64,000 nucleotides of DNA from JBJEFI01 sp051873875. Lineage in GTDB: Bacteria > Bacillota > Bacilli > Bacillales > Bacillaceae_G. The stretch is taken from contig JBJEFI010000048.1 of assembly GCA_051873875.1 (NCBI GenBank), positions 276,059-340,058 of the forward strand, written 5' to 3'. Both the position numbers and the translations under genes were made by a program. Below, piece after piece: positions 34,395-43,127 of the stretch (its first letter is position 1; each line of letters begins with the position of its first letter). The notes beneath the pieces are model-generated. The model did not search any database and was not told where the DNA came from. It saw only the letters and a program-made list of their open reading frames with translations.

Positions 34395-34837
34395 TTTACA
34401 AAATATGTTGTTTTAGTTGCTTTTTTATCTTAAGAACCACACTTCTTGCCCTTTATTCTTTATTTAACACAAACATATGTAATGAATAATCTATCACAAT
34501 CTTATTTTTTCTACATCCCTTTACAAATATCCTTTTCCAAAAAACTCTTCATTTCACAAAAAATAGAGTACAACTGTTAAATATCTCCATTTAATTGCCG
34601 TACTCCGTTTTTATCCAATATGTTCTTTTTGTTCTTCCTGATTCATTTCTTTATCAGCCATTTTTACCATACTGGTCACATCTTCTCTCATTGTCACTTT
34701 ATCCAACGATGAAGTTATCTTTTTTCCTTACTGATATTTGCTAAATATCTATTATTTTTTGTGGTATTCTATTTATATGCTGTTTTCGACGCAGAAAATA
34801 TTAAAAGAACTATTTTTAGACAAAAAAACATCCCTTT
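34395..34837. other. AT-rich region with degraded coding sequence
   Basis: About 440 nt with no intact gene. It contains the coding remnant at 34611-34724 and otherwise very AT-rich sequence with no clear promoter or hairpin. It lies between the interrupted gene and the zinc peptidase gene, inside a stretch that looks like decaying accessory DNA. Confidence 0.5.
34611..34724 (-). pseudogene. 3' remnant of an unidentified gene
   Basis: On the minus strand the frame G-K-K-I-T-S-S-L-D-K-V-T-M-R-E-D-V-T-S then M-V-K-M-A-D-K-E-M-N-Q-E-E-Q-K-E-H ends at a TAA at 34613-34611. It is helical, charged and protein-like, but has no proper start (a TAA lies just upstream) and no ribosome site. Probably the end of a lost gene. 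Short, so chance cannot be excluded. Confidence 0.35.
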
Positions 34838-34855
34838 TTAACTGGTTAAGGGATG
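34822..34855 (-). terminator. terminator overlapping the end of the zinc peptidase gene
   Basis: CATCCCTT and AAGGGATG form the stem around the stop codon (TAA at 34840-34838), followed on the minus strand by seven T. Confidence 0.75.
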
Positions 34856-35866
34856 AAAAGGTGTATATGTAAACTGATAATTTATAGAGTCAAACACAAC
34901 TATTTGAAATTCCCATTCTTCATTGTCATTAGGTTTCTGTATGTGAATTGTATTTTTTCCTTTCTTTAATTCCTTCGCAAAATACGCTTTCGCTTTTGTT
35001 TCTCCTTTGGGGCGATACACTAGATAGCCATTTGTACGTTTCGAGTCGCTTTCCCACACAAAAGAAATATCTAAAATCGCAGAAGACTCTTGATTTACTT
35101 GAACACTATCCACTCTTGGGATTTCTATCCTTTGCAATTGAATATTCTCTTCTCCGAAAGTTCCCCAAAAATCCAAGAGCTTTTGATTGTTCCACGGCGA
35201 AGACAGCCTCGTAGTGGCAGCTCGACCAAAGTGCTTTTTAGCGTTAGGTGAACCAAATACCATCACGTATTCATCCGCTAAAAGTTCCTGCGCAGACCAT
35301 CGATAATCTTCGATTGTTTCCTTTTTATCATTCTTCCATTTAATCTGACTGGTTTCTTGTTTCCGAATCTTTGCCCAATCAGTATTTTCCGATGCAGGAT
35401 GTATACCTTTGTCAAGAAACCAATAATACGTATATACATGACCATACTCATGTGATAGGAGATAGGCAAAATCCTCAACTGATTCACATTTATCGGCATT
35501 ATATAGATAAATCACCGCATCCTTCTTCACTTTTTTAAAGGGCTCATACCAAGAAATATCTGATTCCCCAAGTGTATTACCTTTACCTTCTTTCAGTAAT
35601 ACCACTTTATCAAGTATACGAATTTCGCTGCTTATTTTATTAGCAAACAGTTCTTCTGATAAATCTTTTAGCTTTTCCTCTGTCCATGTATCCGAATCCG
35701 TTTCGAAAACAATACCCCACTCAGATGTATAAGAGTGAGTGGTTTCGTAAGTTACTGACGCACCAACTCCCTTGGCTATCTTTGGTAATAGTTGCACACC
35801 TGCAATCAAAGCACCTACAGCTACGCAAATTACTAACAAAAGACGACCTATTCGTAACCCCTTCAT
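34838..35866 (-). CDS. membrane-anchored putative zinc metallopeptidase
   Basis: 342 residues: N-terminal anchor or signal (about 5-27), a zincin-like domain with H-E-Y-G-H at residues 139-143 (the HExxH zinc motif) and a downstream E-L-L-A-D-E at 194-199 that could give the third ligand, then a C-terminal beta-rich domain (about 245-342) resembling a fibronectin type III or Ig-like fold. Start at the ATG at 35866, 7 nt after GGGGGG. I cannot assign a peptidase family. It is flanked by degraded genes on both sides, so it may belong to a horizontally gained patch. Confidence 0.65.
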   Translation of the reverse strand: MKGLRIGRLLLVICVAVGALIAGVQLLPKIAKGVGASVTYETTHSYTSEWGIVFETDSDTWTEEKLKDLSEELFANKISSEIRILDKVVLLKEGKGNTLGESDISWYEPFKKVKKDAVIYLYNADKCESVEDFAYLLSHEYGHVYTYYWFLDKGIHPASENTDWAKIRKQETSQIKWKNDKKETIEDYRWSAQELLADEYVMVFGSPNAKKHFGRAATTRLSSPWNNQKLLDFWGTFGEENIQLQRIEIPRVDSVQVNQESSAILDISFVWESDSKRTNGYLVYRPKGETKAKAYFAKELKKGKNTIHIQKPNDNEEWEFQIVVFDSINYQFTYTPFHPLTS

Positions 35867-36304
35867 TCTACTTCCCCCCATCACCCATTCTTTTTTCTTT
35901 GCTTGAATTTGTTGAACCTTTACTGGCGCTTCTCTAATGCCCATTCCACTTTAAACAACCATGCATCCATCTTCAAACATACCTTATTGTTTTTTCACAG
36001 AAATGTGAAATACCCCCACCTACTGACAATTGAAATAAGAGGCGATAGCTTGACTATAATATTTATTTATTCCTACGTCGAATTTCATTAAGAGCACCAA
36101 TTTACACTGCCCGTGATGGTAGAGTTGTAAGCGAGGAAAGTCCTTTTGGCTTTGCCAAATCAAAATTCATCTCCCAACTAAAATTAGATTTATCAGTCCT
36201 TCAGAATTTTTGAGGAAGGAGAATTCTTTTGAAAAAATGTTAAAATTTCTTAACAACACACATCCGTAACACTTCGGATGCAAAAAAACAACTCCAAAAC
36301 TGTA
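35867..36304. other. intergenic region with a palindrome and a coding remnant
   Basis: About 440 nt. TTTCACA-GAAA-TGTGAAA (35994-36011) is a perfect 7-bp inverted repeat upstream of the zinc peptidase gene. A remnant reading frame follows at 36049-36213, and a second small hairpin CATCCG/CGGATG lies at 36261-36280 next to the terminator of the HD-GYP gene. Confidence 0.5.
36049..36213 (+). pseudogene. coding remnant without a start
   Basis: The plus-strand frame between a TAG (36046-36048) and a TGA (36211-36213) reads L-D-Y-N-I-Y-L-F-L-R-R-I-S-L-R-A-P-I-Y-T, then A-R-D-G-R-V-V-S-E-E-S-P-F-G-F-A-K-S-K-F and a short tail. The middle part is strongly protein-like in composition, but the frame lacks a start codon and ribosome site. 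I do not recognise the parent gene. Confidence 0.35.
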
Positions 36305-36326
36305 CTACATGTTCTCGAGTTGTTTT
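36285..36326 (-). terminator. terminator overlapping the end of the HD-GYP gene
   Basis: On the minus strand AAAACAACTC (36326-36317) pairs with GAGTTGTTTT (36294-36285); the first arm encodes the last residues of the gene and the second is followed by further T. Confidence 0.75.
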
Positions 36327-37252
36327 TTATCAGATTCAGGTTCTACCTCTGGTAAAGCACCTTCTTTTATTAATACTCGCTCAAAAGCGTCTACAATTTC
36401 TTTATCATAATGAACATTAATTAAGCGCTTTAATTCATTAATAGCAATTATAGAACTCAACCCTTTTCGATACGGTCGATCAGATGTCATTGCATCATAC
36501 GTATCTGCAACACCAATAATTTTCGCTTCAAGAAGAATGTCATTTCCCTTTAAACCGTACGGATACCCTGAGCCATCTATCCGTTCATGGTGTTGTGCAA
36601 TAATATTTGCAACTGTTTCATCATATGATTCTTTTACCATTTCACAGCCAACTAAACTATGACTTTTCATACAATCAAACTCTTCAGCAGTTAAGCGACC
36701 AGGTTTATTTAATATTTCTTCAGGAACTTTAATTTTCCCAACATCATGGAGGGTTGCAGCGTCAAACAAGCGAGACAATACTTCAAGAGATAAATTCATT
36801 TCTTTGGCAATTTTAAATGAATATTCTTGTACCCTCAAACTATGATAATACGTATACTTATCCATTAATTCTACTTTTTTTACAACTGCCTTAAGATTTT
36901 CTACTTCCTCATTCGTAGTATGAAAAACTGGCCGAGATGAAAACCATAATAAATTTGTTGGCGCTAACGTTTTAAAATACGCAATTTCCCTTAATTGATT
37001 GGCATAAAAATAATCGCCACTCTTTATAACTTTCGTTATATCTTCATTTTGAAATAAACATTTCCCTTCAACAACAAAGAAAAACTCCAACATCTCAGGG
37101 TCTTCTCCAGGATAAACACAGAAATCCTTTCCAGGTTTGATGCTTTGCATCACTACATCTGTGCCATCTCCACTTGCCAACAATTCAAAAGATGTGTCAA
37201 CATCTTTTCCTTGATTATAGTTTTGGGCATAACCAATATACAACCCTTTCAT
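36305..37252 (-). CDS. cupin plus HD-GYP domain protein, putative cyclic-di-GMP phosphodiesterase
   Basis: 315 residues. The first 110 form a small beta-barrel of cupin type (E-F-F-F-V-V-E-G-K-C near residue 56-65). Residues 130-300 are an HD-GYP domain with all its hallmarks: H-D at 169-170 (D-A-A-T-L-H-D-V-G-K), and H-H-E-R-I-D-G-S-G-Y-P at 221-231, then D-T-Y-D-A-M-T near 252. HD-GYP proteins hydrolyse cyclic di-GMP or related dinucleotides. The cupin may sense a ligand or metal (inference). Start at 37252 after GGAGGGTACT. Single gene. Confidence 0.82.
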   Translation of the reverse strand: MKGLYIGYAQNYNQGKDVDTSFELLASGDGTDVVMQSIKPGKDFCVYPGEDPEMLEFFFVVEGKCLFQNEDITKVIKSGDYFYANQLREIAYFKTLAPTNLLWFSSRPVFHTTNEEVENLKAVVKKVELMDKYTYYHSLRVQEYSFKIAKEMNLSLEVLSRLFDAATLHDVGKIKVPEEILNKPGRLTAEEFDCMKSHSLVGCEMVKESYDETVANIIAQHHERIDGSGYPYGLKGNDILLEAKIIGVADTYDAMTSDRPYRKGLSSIIAINELKRLINVHYDKEIVDAFERVLIKEGALPEVEPESDKKQLENM

Positions 37253-37303
37253 AGTACCCTCCAAATTGTAACTCTTCGATGTAAGAAGAAAACAATCGGG
37301 TTA

Positions 37304-37690
37304 TTACCAAACAACCTTTATTGGATCAATTAAAACTGTTTTCCAACCAATTGTTACTTCTATATATTCACATTCTGCATGAACACCAAGTTTTTTTAAT
37401 TCTTTAATCCCTTGGTTTGTTACTTTTCCACAATCTTTTTGAAGATTTTTAATAATTTTATCTAATTCTTTTTCAGATGTTACACGTTTTGCTTCTTTTT
37501 GTGCCTCTTTAATCATTTTCTCAACTTTTTTATTTGTCTCTTTTACAATCTTTTTAACTTGTTTTTCTAAAGGTGATTGTTTTACCACTACCGTACTTGA
37601 TGCTTTCTCCACTGGAGCTGCATTTACTTGCGGCACAACTGATACTGCTAAACCAAATGCTAATATTACTGCTGCTAGCTTTTTAAACAT
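37304..37690 (-). CDS. hypothetical small secreted protein
   Basis: 128 residues with a clean signal peptide (Lys-Lys, hydrophobic 5-20, cut after V-N-A-A near residue 25). The mature part is a lysine-rich amphipathic helix (about 42-95, coiled-coil like) followed by a short C-terminal part with two cysteines (C-G-K near 87 and A-E-C near 107). GGGGGAAG precedes the ATG. No family recognised. Lies 51 nt upstream of the HD-GYP gene on the same strand. Confidence 0.65.
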   Translation of the reverse strand: MFKKLAAVILAFGLAVSVVPQVNAAPVEKASSTVVVKQSPLEKQVKKIVKETNKKVEKMIKEAQKEAKRVTSEKELDKIIKNLQKDCGKVTNQGIKELKKLGVHAECEYIEVTIGWKTVLIDPIKVVW

Positions 37691-37968
37691 TTCAATCTTC
37701 CCCCTTTATTTTAATTCCCTATTCATTGTCATTTTACGACATTACACCCAAAATTCACATTGGGCTATTTACCTAACATTTTATTTTCAAAATAAATAAT
37801 TAGGTATTTTTCCCCTGTATTTTCAAATGAATAAAAAAGGAAATTTTATGAAAAGCTATAGACAAAATATCTATTAAACCTATGTAACATGTATTCATTC
37901 TTTTAAAAAAGAATAGATTGGAGGAAGCGGTGGAGAATAACCGGATATAACACTCCATTGCGTAATGT

Positions 37969-38631
37969 ATGAAAGTTCGTTCAGATGCATGGTCTCATGA
38001 AGAAGATTTGTTATTAGCGGAAACAGTCCTTCGTCATATTCGAGAAGGAAGTACACAATTAAATGCTTTTGAAGAAGTAGGCGATGAATTAAATCGAACC
38101 TCTGCTGCATGTGGATTTCGTTGGAATGCAGAAATTCGAAAACAATATGAAAAAGGAATAGAACTAGCTAAAAAACAACGTAAAGAATTAAAACGAGCAC
38201 TAGCAAAAAACTATACATTAAAAAATACACCTAAAAAAGTTCAACGAGCAACTAAAGTTGAAAGCAAACAACCGGAAAAATCTACTTTTCATCATGAGGG
38301 GACTACCGAACTTGTCCCTGTATTAACAAAAGATATTACACTAGAAGATGTAATAACATTTTTACAAAATAACTATTCTACTGGAGTTACCCACCTCCAA
38401 ATAGAAAATGACATGTTAAAAAAAGAAAATGTACAATTAAATGATCGATACCAATCTCTCTTACAGCAATATAAAAAATTACAAGAACAACAACATATTA
38501 TTCAAGAAGACTATGAAGCAATTTTAAACATCATGAACCGTGCGAGAAAAATGGTTTCAAAAGAAGAAACGCACCATACAATGGCTCCTATTTTTAAATT
38601 AGACCAAGATGGAAATTTGGATATTATTTAA
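37969..38631 (+). CDS. rsfA: RsfA-family prespore transcription regulator
   Basis: 220 residues. The N-terminal 60 form a Myb/SANT-like DNA-binding domain (D-A-W-S-H-E-E-D-L-L-L-A-E-T-V then T-S-A-A-C-G-F-R-W-N) typical of RsfA; the C-terminal part (about 140-190) is a coiled coil. RsfA adjusts sigma-F-dependent transcription in the B. subtilis forespore. The start matches the family, but no clear ribosome site lies at the usual distance; GGAGG is about 45 nt upstream. Several family members exist in Bacillus, so exact orthology is not certain. Confidence 0.8.
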   Translation: MKVRSDAWSHEEDLLLAETVLRHIREGSTQLNAFEEVGDELNRTSAACGFRWNAEIRKQYEKGIELAKKQRKELKRALAKNYTLKNTPKKVQRATKVESKQPEKSTFHHEGTTELVPVLTKDITLEDVITFLQNNYSTGVTHLQIENDMLKKENVQLNDRYQSLLQQYKKLQEQQHIIQEDYEAILNIMNRARKMVSKEETHHTMAPIFKLDQDGNLDII

Positions 38632-38743
38632 AAAAAATAATTCTGTCGCTTTTTGTCATACAAATCTAGTTTCAATTAAAAGGAATATTTCCTTCTTTTG
38701 TCTAATATATAAAAGTACAAACAGTATTAGGAGTGATGAAAAA

Positions 38744-38938
38744 ATGGGATTGTTTACGCTATTAGCAACGTGGATTATCTTTTTTGGTGTTTATAAGTGG
38801 TTTACTCGCCCAAAATCCAATGTAGCTCTTGCCGCTATAAACAAAAGCACTCGACTACTTATTTGTTCAAATTGTTATCAAACTTCATCAGCTACAAATG
38901 GAACTAGTATTTGTTCTCATTGTCATACCCGTTTATAA
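38744..38938 (+). CDS. small membrane protein with zinc ribbon
   Basis: 64 residues: one N-terminal membrane segment (about 3-19) and a C-terminal four-cysteine zinc ribbon, C-S-N-C (near 42-45) and C-S-H-C (near 57-60). GGAG lies about 9 nt before the ATG at 38744. Unknown function; it follows rsfA by 112 nt. Confidence 0.65.
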   Translation: MGLFTLLATWIIFFGVYKWFTRPKSNVALAAINKSTRLLICSNCYQTSSATNGTSICSHCHTRL

Positions 38939-39040
38939 AGAGGAATCATAAAAAATATCCTGCTAAGTGATAATATACTAATTCCAAAGAGAATATACTA
39001 GGTTAGATAACCGAAAAGAAATGTACATTCCCCCTTATAA

Positions 39041-39074
39041 AAAACATCCACCTCCTTAGAAGATGGATGTTTTT
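39041..39074. terminator. bidirectional terminator before tcdA
   Basis: AAAACATCCA and TGGATGTTTT pair, flanked by A and T runs; serves tcdA on the minus strand and possibly the zinc-ribbon gene. Confidence 0.8.
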
Positions 39075-39077
39075 TAT

Positions 39078-39845
39078 TTATTCATGCCCAATACGACTTA
39101 CTTGTACATCTTTAATTAATTGTCTCACAACATAGCTTGCAGCAATAAGCCCTGCCACTGATGGGACAAAAGCATTAGAAGATGGTGGCATTTTCGCTTT
39201 GCGAATTGGCGTGTTTTCATCGCTAACGATTTCTTTTCGAATATCTTCACGAATAACAATTGGATTTTCATCAGAAAAGACAACAGGTACTTTTCCTTTT
39301 ATCTTTTCCTTACGTAATTTTGTACGAATAACTTTTGCAATTGGATCTGTTGTTGTTTTTGTAATATCAACAACTTTAAAACGAGTTGGATCCATTTTGT
39401 TTGCTGCACCCATACTTGAAATAAACGGAATACGACGACGTAAACATTCTTTAATTAATAAAATTTTATAGGAAATCGTATCAGAAGCATCTACTACAAA
39501 ATCAAGCGGTACTTCAAAGAATTTTTCAACAGTCTCATCTGTAAAGAACATTTGTAAAGCAATTACTTCACAGTCTGGATTAATATCAAGAAGACGTTCT
39601 TTCATTACTTCTACTTTTGGGCGGCCAACTGTTGATAATAGCGCATGGATTTGGCGGTTCACATTTGTAATATCCACTATATCTTTATCGACTAAAATAA
39701 TACGACCTACACCAGAACGAACAAGTGCCTCCGCAGCAAAAGAACCAACTCCGCCAATTCCTAGTACAGCAACCGTACTACCTTGTAATATATTTAAACC
39801 TTCTTTTCCAAAGGCTAATTCATTTCTTGAAAATTGGTGTAACAT
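39078..39845 (-). CDS. tcdA: tRNA threonylcarbamoyladenosine dehydratase
   Basis: 255-residue E1-like (ThiF/MoeB superfamily) ATPase, YrvM/CsdL type; closes the t6A base at position 37 of tRNA to the cyclic form using ATP. The nucleotide-binding loop V-L-G-I-G-G-V-G-S-F near residues 28-37 and D-N/D-x-D region L-V-D-K-D-I-V are present, as is the Asp in V-D-A-S-D-T-I-S. It lies downstream of aspS but behind a strong terminator. Confidence 0.92.
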   Translation of the reverse strand: MLHQFSRNELAFGKEGLNILQGSTVAVLGIGGVGSFAAEALVRSGVGRIILVDKDIVDITNVNRQIHALLSTVGRPKVEVMKERLLDINPDCEVIALQMFFTDETVEKFFEVPLDFVVDASDTISYKILLIKECLRRRIPFISSMGAANKMDPTRFKVVDITKTTTDPIAKVIRTKLRKEKIKGKVPVVFSDENPIVIREDIRKEIVSDENTPIRKAKMPPSSNAFVPSVAGLIAASYVVRQLIKDVQVSRIGHE

Positions 39846-39871
39846 TTATTTTCCTCCTCAGAAAAACCACA

Positions 39872-39921
39872 GGCTATCCTTTAGATATCCCTAAGCAAAA
39901 GGTACCTAAAAAAGGACAGCC
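39872..39921 (-). repeat. imperfect inverted repeat in the tcdA leader
   Basis: GGCTATCCTTTAG (39872-39884) and CTAAAAAAGGACAGCC (39906-39921) pair imperfectly to give a long stem just upstream of the tcdA ribosome site. Could be a leader structure or the remains of a small mobile repeat. Confidence 0.4.
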
Positions 39922-39963
39922 AAAGGTTAGATAGTTCTATCTCGATAACAATATAATTTCTCT

Positions 39964-40000
39964 AAAAAAGGACTATGTGAGTAGTATGCACATAGTCCTT
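39964..40000 (-). terminator. hisS-aspS terminator
   Basis: AAGGACTATGTG and CACATAGTCCTT form a perfect 12-bp stem just after the aspS stop, followed on the minus strand by TTTT and a T-rich tract. Confidence 0.85.
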
Positions 40001-40006
40001 ACATTC

Positions 40007-41788
40007 TTACTTCTCTTCTTTAGAAACATTTAAAGCCAGATGCAACTCATCTAACTGAGCAGATGCTACCGGACTTGGTGCAGCTGTTAATAAACAACTT
40101 GCACTTGCCGTTTTCGGGAATGCAATCGTATCACGTAAGTTTGTACGACCTGCTAGTAACATCACTAAACGGTCTAAACCTAATGCAATTCCACCATGTG
40201 GTGGTGTACCGTATTCAAACGCTTCTAATAAGAAACCAAATTGTTCTTTCGCTTCTTCTTTTGTAAAGCCAAGTACTTCGAACATTTTTTCTTGTATATC
40301 ACGTTCGTAAATACGTAAAGAACCTCCACCAAGCTCATAACCATTTAATACTAAATCATACGCTTGGGCACGAACTTCACCAGGATTGTTATCTAACTTA
40401 TCTAAGTCTTCACGAACTGGCATTGTAAATGGATGGTGAGCTGCAAAATAACGACCAGCATCTTCATCATATTCTAATAATGGCCAGTCAATTACCCATA
40501 AGAAGTTGAATAAAGAGTTATCAATTAAATCTAATTCTTTTCCTAATTTTAAGCGAAGTGCACCTAAGCTATCTGCTACTACACCTTTTTTATCAGCGAC
40601 AAATAATAATAAGTCACCAGTCTCTGCATCTAATAATTGAGATAATGTTTTTTGGTCTTCTTCATTAAAGAATTTAGCAATTGGACCTTTTAAACCATCA
40701 TCTTCTACTTTTAACCAAGCTAATCCTTTGGCACCATAGCGTCCTACATATTCAGTTAATGCATCAATATCCTTGCGAGAATACTTACTTGCCGCACCTT
40801 TCGCATTAATTGCTTTTACAGCACCACCATTTTCGATTGCGCTCGCAAATACTTTAAAGCCACAGCCTTTTGCAAACTCAGAGATATCTGTTAATTCCAT
40901 TCCAAAGCGCGTATCTGGTTTATCTGAACCATAACGGCTCATTGCCTCATCATATGTCATACGAGGGAATGGTGTTGGAATTGTTATGCCTTTTGCCACT
41001 TGTACAACTTCAACCATCATTCTTTCCATCATTTCAAGTAAACCATCACGAGTTAAGAAACTCATTTCAATATCGATTTGTGTAAATTCTGGCTGACGGT
41101 CTGCACGAAGGTCTTCATCACGGAAGCAACGAGCCACTTGATAATAACGTTCTAATCCTGCCACCATTAATAATTGTTTAAACAATTGTGGTGATTGTGG
41201 TAATGCGTAAAATTCACCTTCATGAACGCGACTTGGTACTAAATAGTCACGAGCGCCTTCTGGTGTACTTTTTGTTAAAATTGGTGTTTCTACATCTAAA
41301 AACCCTTCACGGTCTAAGAAGTTACGCATTACAGATGTGACACGATGACGTAATTGTAATGTTTCAAACATAACCGGACGACGTAAGTCTAAATAACGAT
41401 ATTTTAAACGAAGATCTTCTGATACCTCCGCATTATTATCAATAACAAAAGGTGTTGTTTTTGCCTTATTTAAAATATCTACTTTGCTAATTTGAACTTC
41501 AACGTGACCTGTTGGTAATTTTTTATTAATAGCGCCTTCGCCACGAGAAACTACTGTTCCTTCAACATGTAGTACATATTCATTACGAATTCCTTCTGCT
41601 ATTTTTAAACTTTCCGCTGATGATTCTGGTGTAAAGACGATTTGAACAATCCCTGTACGGTCACGTAAATCGATAAAAATTAATCCACCTAAATCACGGC
41701 GTTTTTGAACCCAACCTTTTAAGCTTACTGTTTGACCAATATGTTCTTCAAATACTTGACCACAATGATGTGTACGTTCTTGCAACAT
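40007..41788 (-). CDS. aspS: aspartyl-tRNA synthetase
   Basis: 593-residue class II synthetase: N-terminal OB-fold anticodon domain (about 1-110; G-W-V-Q-K-R-R-D-L-G-G), catalytic core with motif 2 F-R-D-E-D-L-R-A-D-R near 218-227 and motif 3 G-L-D-R-L near 537, and the bacterial insertion domain between. Second gene of hisS-aspS, 17 nt after hisS, so controlled by the same T-box leader. Confidence 0.97.
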   Translation of the reverse strand: MLQERTHHCGQVFEEHIGQTVSLKGWVQKRRDLGGLIFIDLRDRTGIVQIVFTPESSAESLKIAEGIRNEYVLHVEGTVVSRGEGAINKKLPTGHVEVQISKVDILNKAKTTPFVIDNNAEVSEDLRLKYRYLDLRRPVMFETLQLRHRVTSVMRNFLDREGFLDVETPILTKSTPEGARDYLVPSRVHEGEFYALPQSPQLFKQLLMVAGLERYYQVARCFRDEDLRADRQPEFTQIDIEMSFLTRDGLLEMMERMMVEVVQVAKGITIPTPFPRMTYDEAMSRYGSDKPDTRFGMELTDISEFAKGCGFKVFASAIENGGAVKAINAKGAASKYSRKDIDALTEYVGRYGAKGLAWLKVEDDGLKGPIAKFFNEEDQKTLSQLLDAETGDLLLFVADKKGVVADSLGALRLKLGKELDLIDNSLFNFLWVIDWPLLEYDEDAGRYFAAHHPFTMPVREDLDKLDNNPGEVRAQAYDLVLNGYELGGGSLRIYERDIQEKMFEVLGFTKEEAKEQFGFLLEAFEYGTPPHGGIALGLDRLVMLLAGRTNLRDTIAFPKTASASCLLTAAPSPVASAQLDELHLALNVSKEEK

Positions 41789-41805
41789 TTTTCTTCCCCC
41801 TATGG

Positions 41806-43077
41806 TTATCGTATTAATTTTTCTTGAATATAAGAAACAAATAATTCTAAAGATACTTCTTCTTGTGTACCATTTGTCATATCTTTTACATTAATGACAT
41901 TTTGTTGTAATTCATTATCACCTAAAACAACAACAAATTTCGCTTGTAAGCGATCAGCTGCTTTAAATTGAGCTTTCATCTTACGACCTTGATAATCTTT
42001 TTCTGCTGTTAACCCAGCCGCTCTTAAATTGTGTAACACTTTTGCACTATAACTTTCTGCTTCTTCACCTAATCCAATCACAAATACATCAATATGCTCT
42101 TTGATTGGTAATGTCACACCTTCTGCTTCTAATGCAGCTACACAACGCTCAAGACCGATACCAAACCCAATACCTGGCGTTTCTGGTCCATCTAACTGCT
42201 CAACTAAACCGTTATAACGACCACCACCACTTAACGTTGTAATTGCTCCAAATCCTTCTGCTTCACTCATAATTTCAAAAACAGTATGGTTGTAATAATC
42301 TAAACCACGAACAAGGTTGCTATCAACAACAAATGGAATGTTCATTAGTGTTAAATATTTTTTCACTTTTTCAAAATACACTTGCGATTCTTCATTTAAG
42401 TGAGCTTGAATCGACGGTGCCGTTTCCATTAATGGGTGTTTATGATCTTTTTTACAATCTAAAATACGTAATGGATTTTTTTCTAAACGATTTTGACAAT
42501 CACTACATAATTCATGAACACTTGGTTTAAAGTGAGCAATTAATGCTTCACGATGTGCTTTACGACTTTCCACATCACCTAAACTATTTAAAACAAGCTT
42601 TAATTTGTTTAACCCTAAACCACGGTAAAAATCCATTGCAAGAGCAATTACTTCTGCATCAATACTTGGATCACTACTTCCTAATACTTCTACACCAAAT
42701 TGATGCAATTGACGATAACGTCCTTTTTGCGGACGTTCATAACGAAACATTGGACCAATGTAATACAATTTCACTGGTTGATTGACATTTCCAAACATTT
42801 TGTTCTCAATAAATGAACGAACAATTGGTGCTGTTCCTTCAGGGCGTAATGTTAAACTACGCTCACCACGGTCTGTAAATGTATACATTTCTTTTTGAAC
42901 GATATCTGTTGTATCACCAACACCTCGTTGAAACAATTCTGTATGTTCAAAAATTGGTGTTCTTACTTCCTTATAATTATATCGACGGCACATATCACGT
43001 GCAGTATTTTCTATGTACTGCCATTTTTCTACTACACCAGGCAAAATATCTTGTGTTCCACGTGGAATTTGTATCAT
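41806..43077 (-). CDS. hisS: histidyl-tRNA synthetase
   Basis: 423-residue class II synthetase. Motif 1 starts in the first 30 residues (I-P-R-G-T-Q-D-I-L-P), motif 2 is F-R-Y-E-R-P-Q-K-G-R-Y-R near 111, the histidine loop R-G-L-D-Y-Y near 259 and motif 3 G-I-G-F-G-I-G-L-E-R near 301. AAGGAGAGG precedes the ATG. First gene of hisS-aspS; its long leader carries a T-box and is broken by the assembly gap. Confidence 0.97.
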   Translation of the reverse strand: MIQIPRGTQDILPGVVEKWQYIENTARDMCRRYNYKEVRTPIFEHTELFQRGVGDTTDIVQKEMYTFTDRGERSLTLRPEGTAPIVRSFIENKMFGNVNQPVKLYYIGPMFRYERPQKGRYRQLHQFGVEVLGSSDPSIDAEVIALAMDFYRGLGLNKLKLVLNSLGDVESRKAHREALIAHFKPSVHELCSDCQNRLEKNPLRILDCKKDHKHPLMETAPSIQAHLNEESQVYFEKVKKYLTLMNIPFVVDSNLVRGLDYYNHTVFEIMSEAEGFGAITTLSGGGRYNGLVEQLDGPETPGIGFGIGLERCVAALEAEGVTLPIKEHIDVFVIGLGEEAESYSAKVLHNLRAAGLTAEKDYQGRKMKAQFKAADRLQAKFVVVLGDNELQQNVINVKDMTNGTQEEVSLELFVSYIQEKLIR

Positions 43078-43127
43078 ATTTTCCTCTCCTTACTACATTC
43101 ATATTCAAAATTTTATCCTGTCTTAAC

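Noticed and set aside
36131..36141. GAGGAAAGTCC, reminiscent of a conserved stretch of RNase P RNA
   Set aside because: None of the other conserved RNase P blocks is nearby; the stretch lies in a coding remnant.
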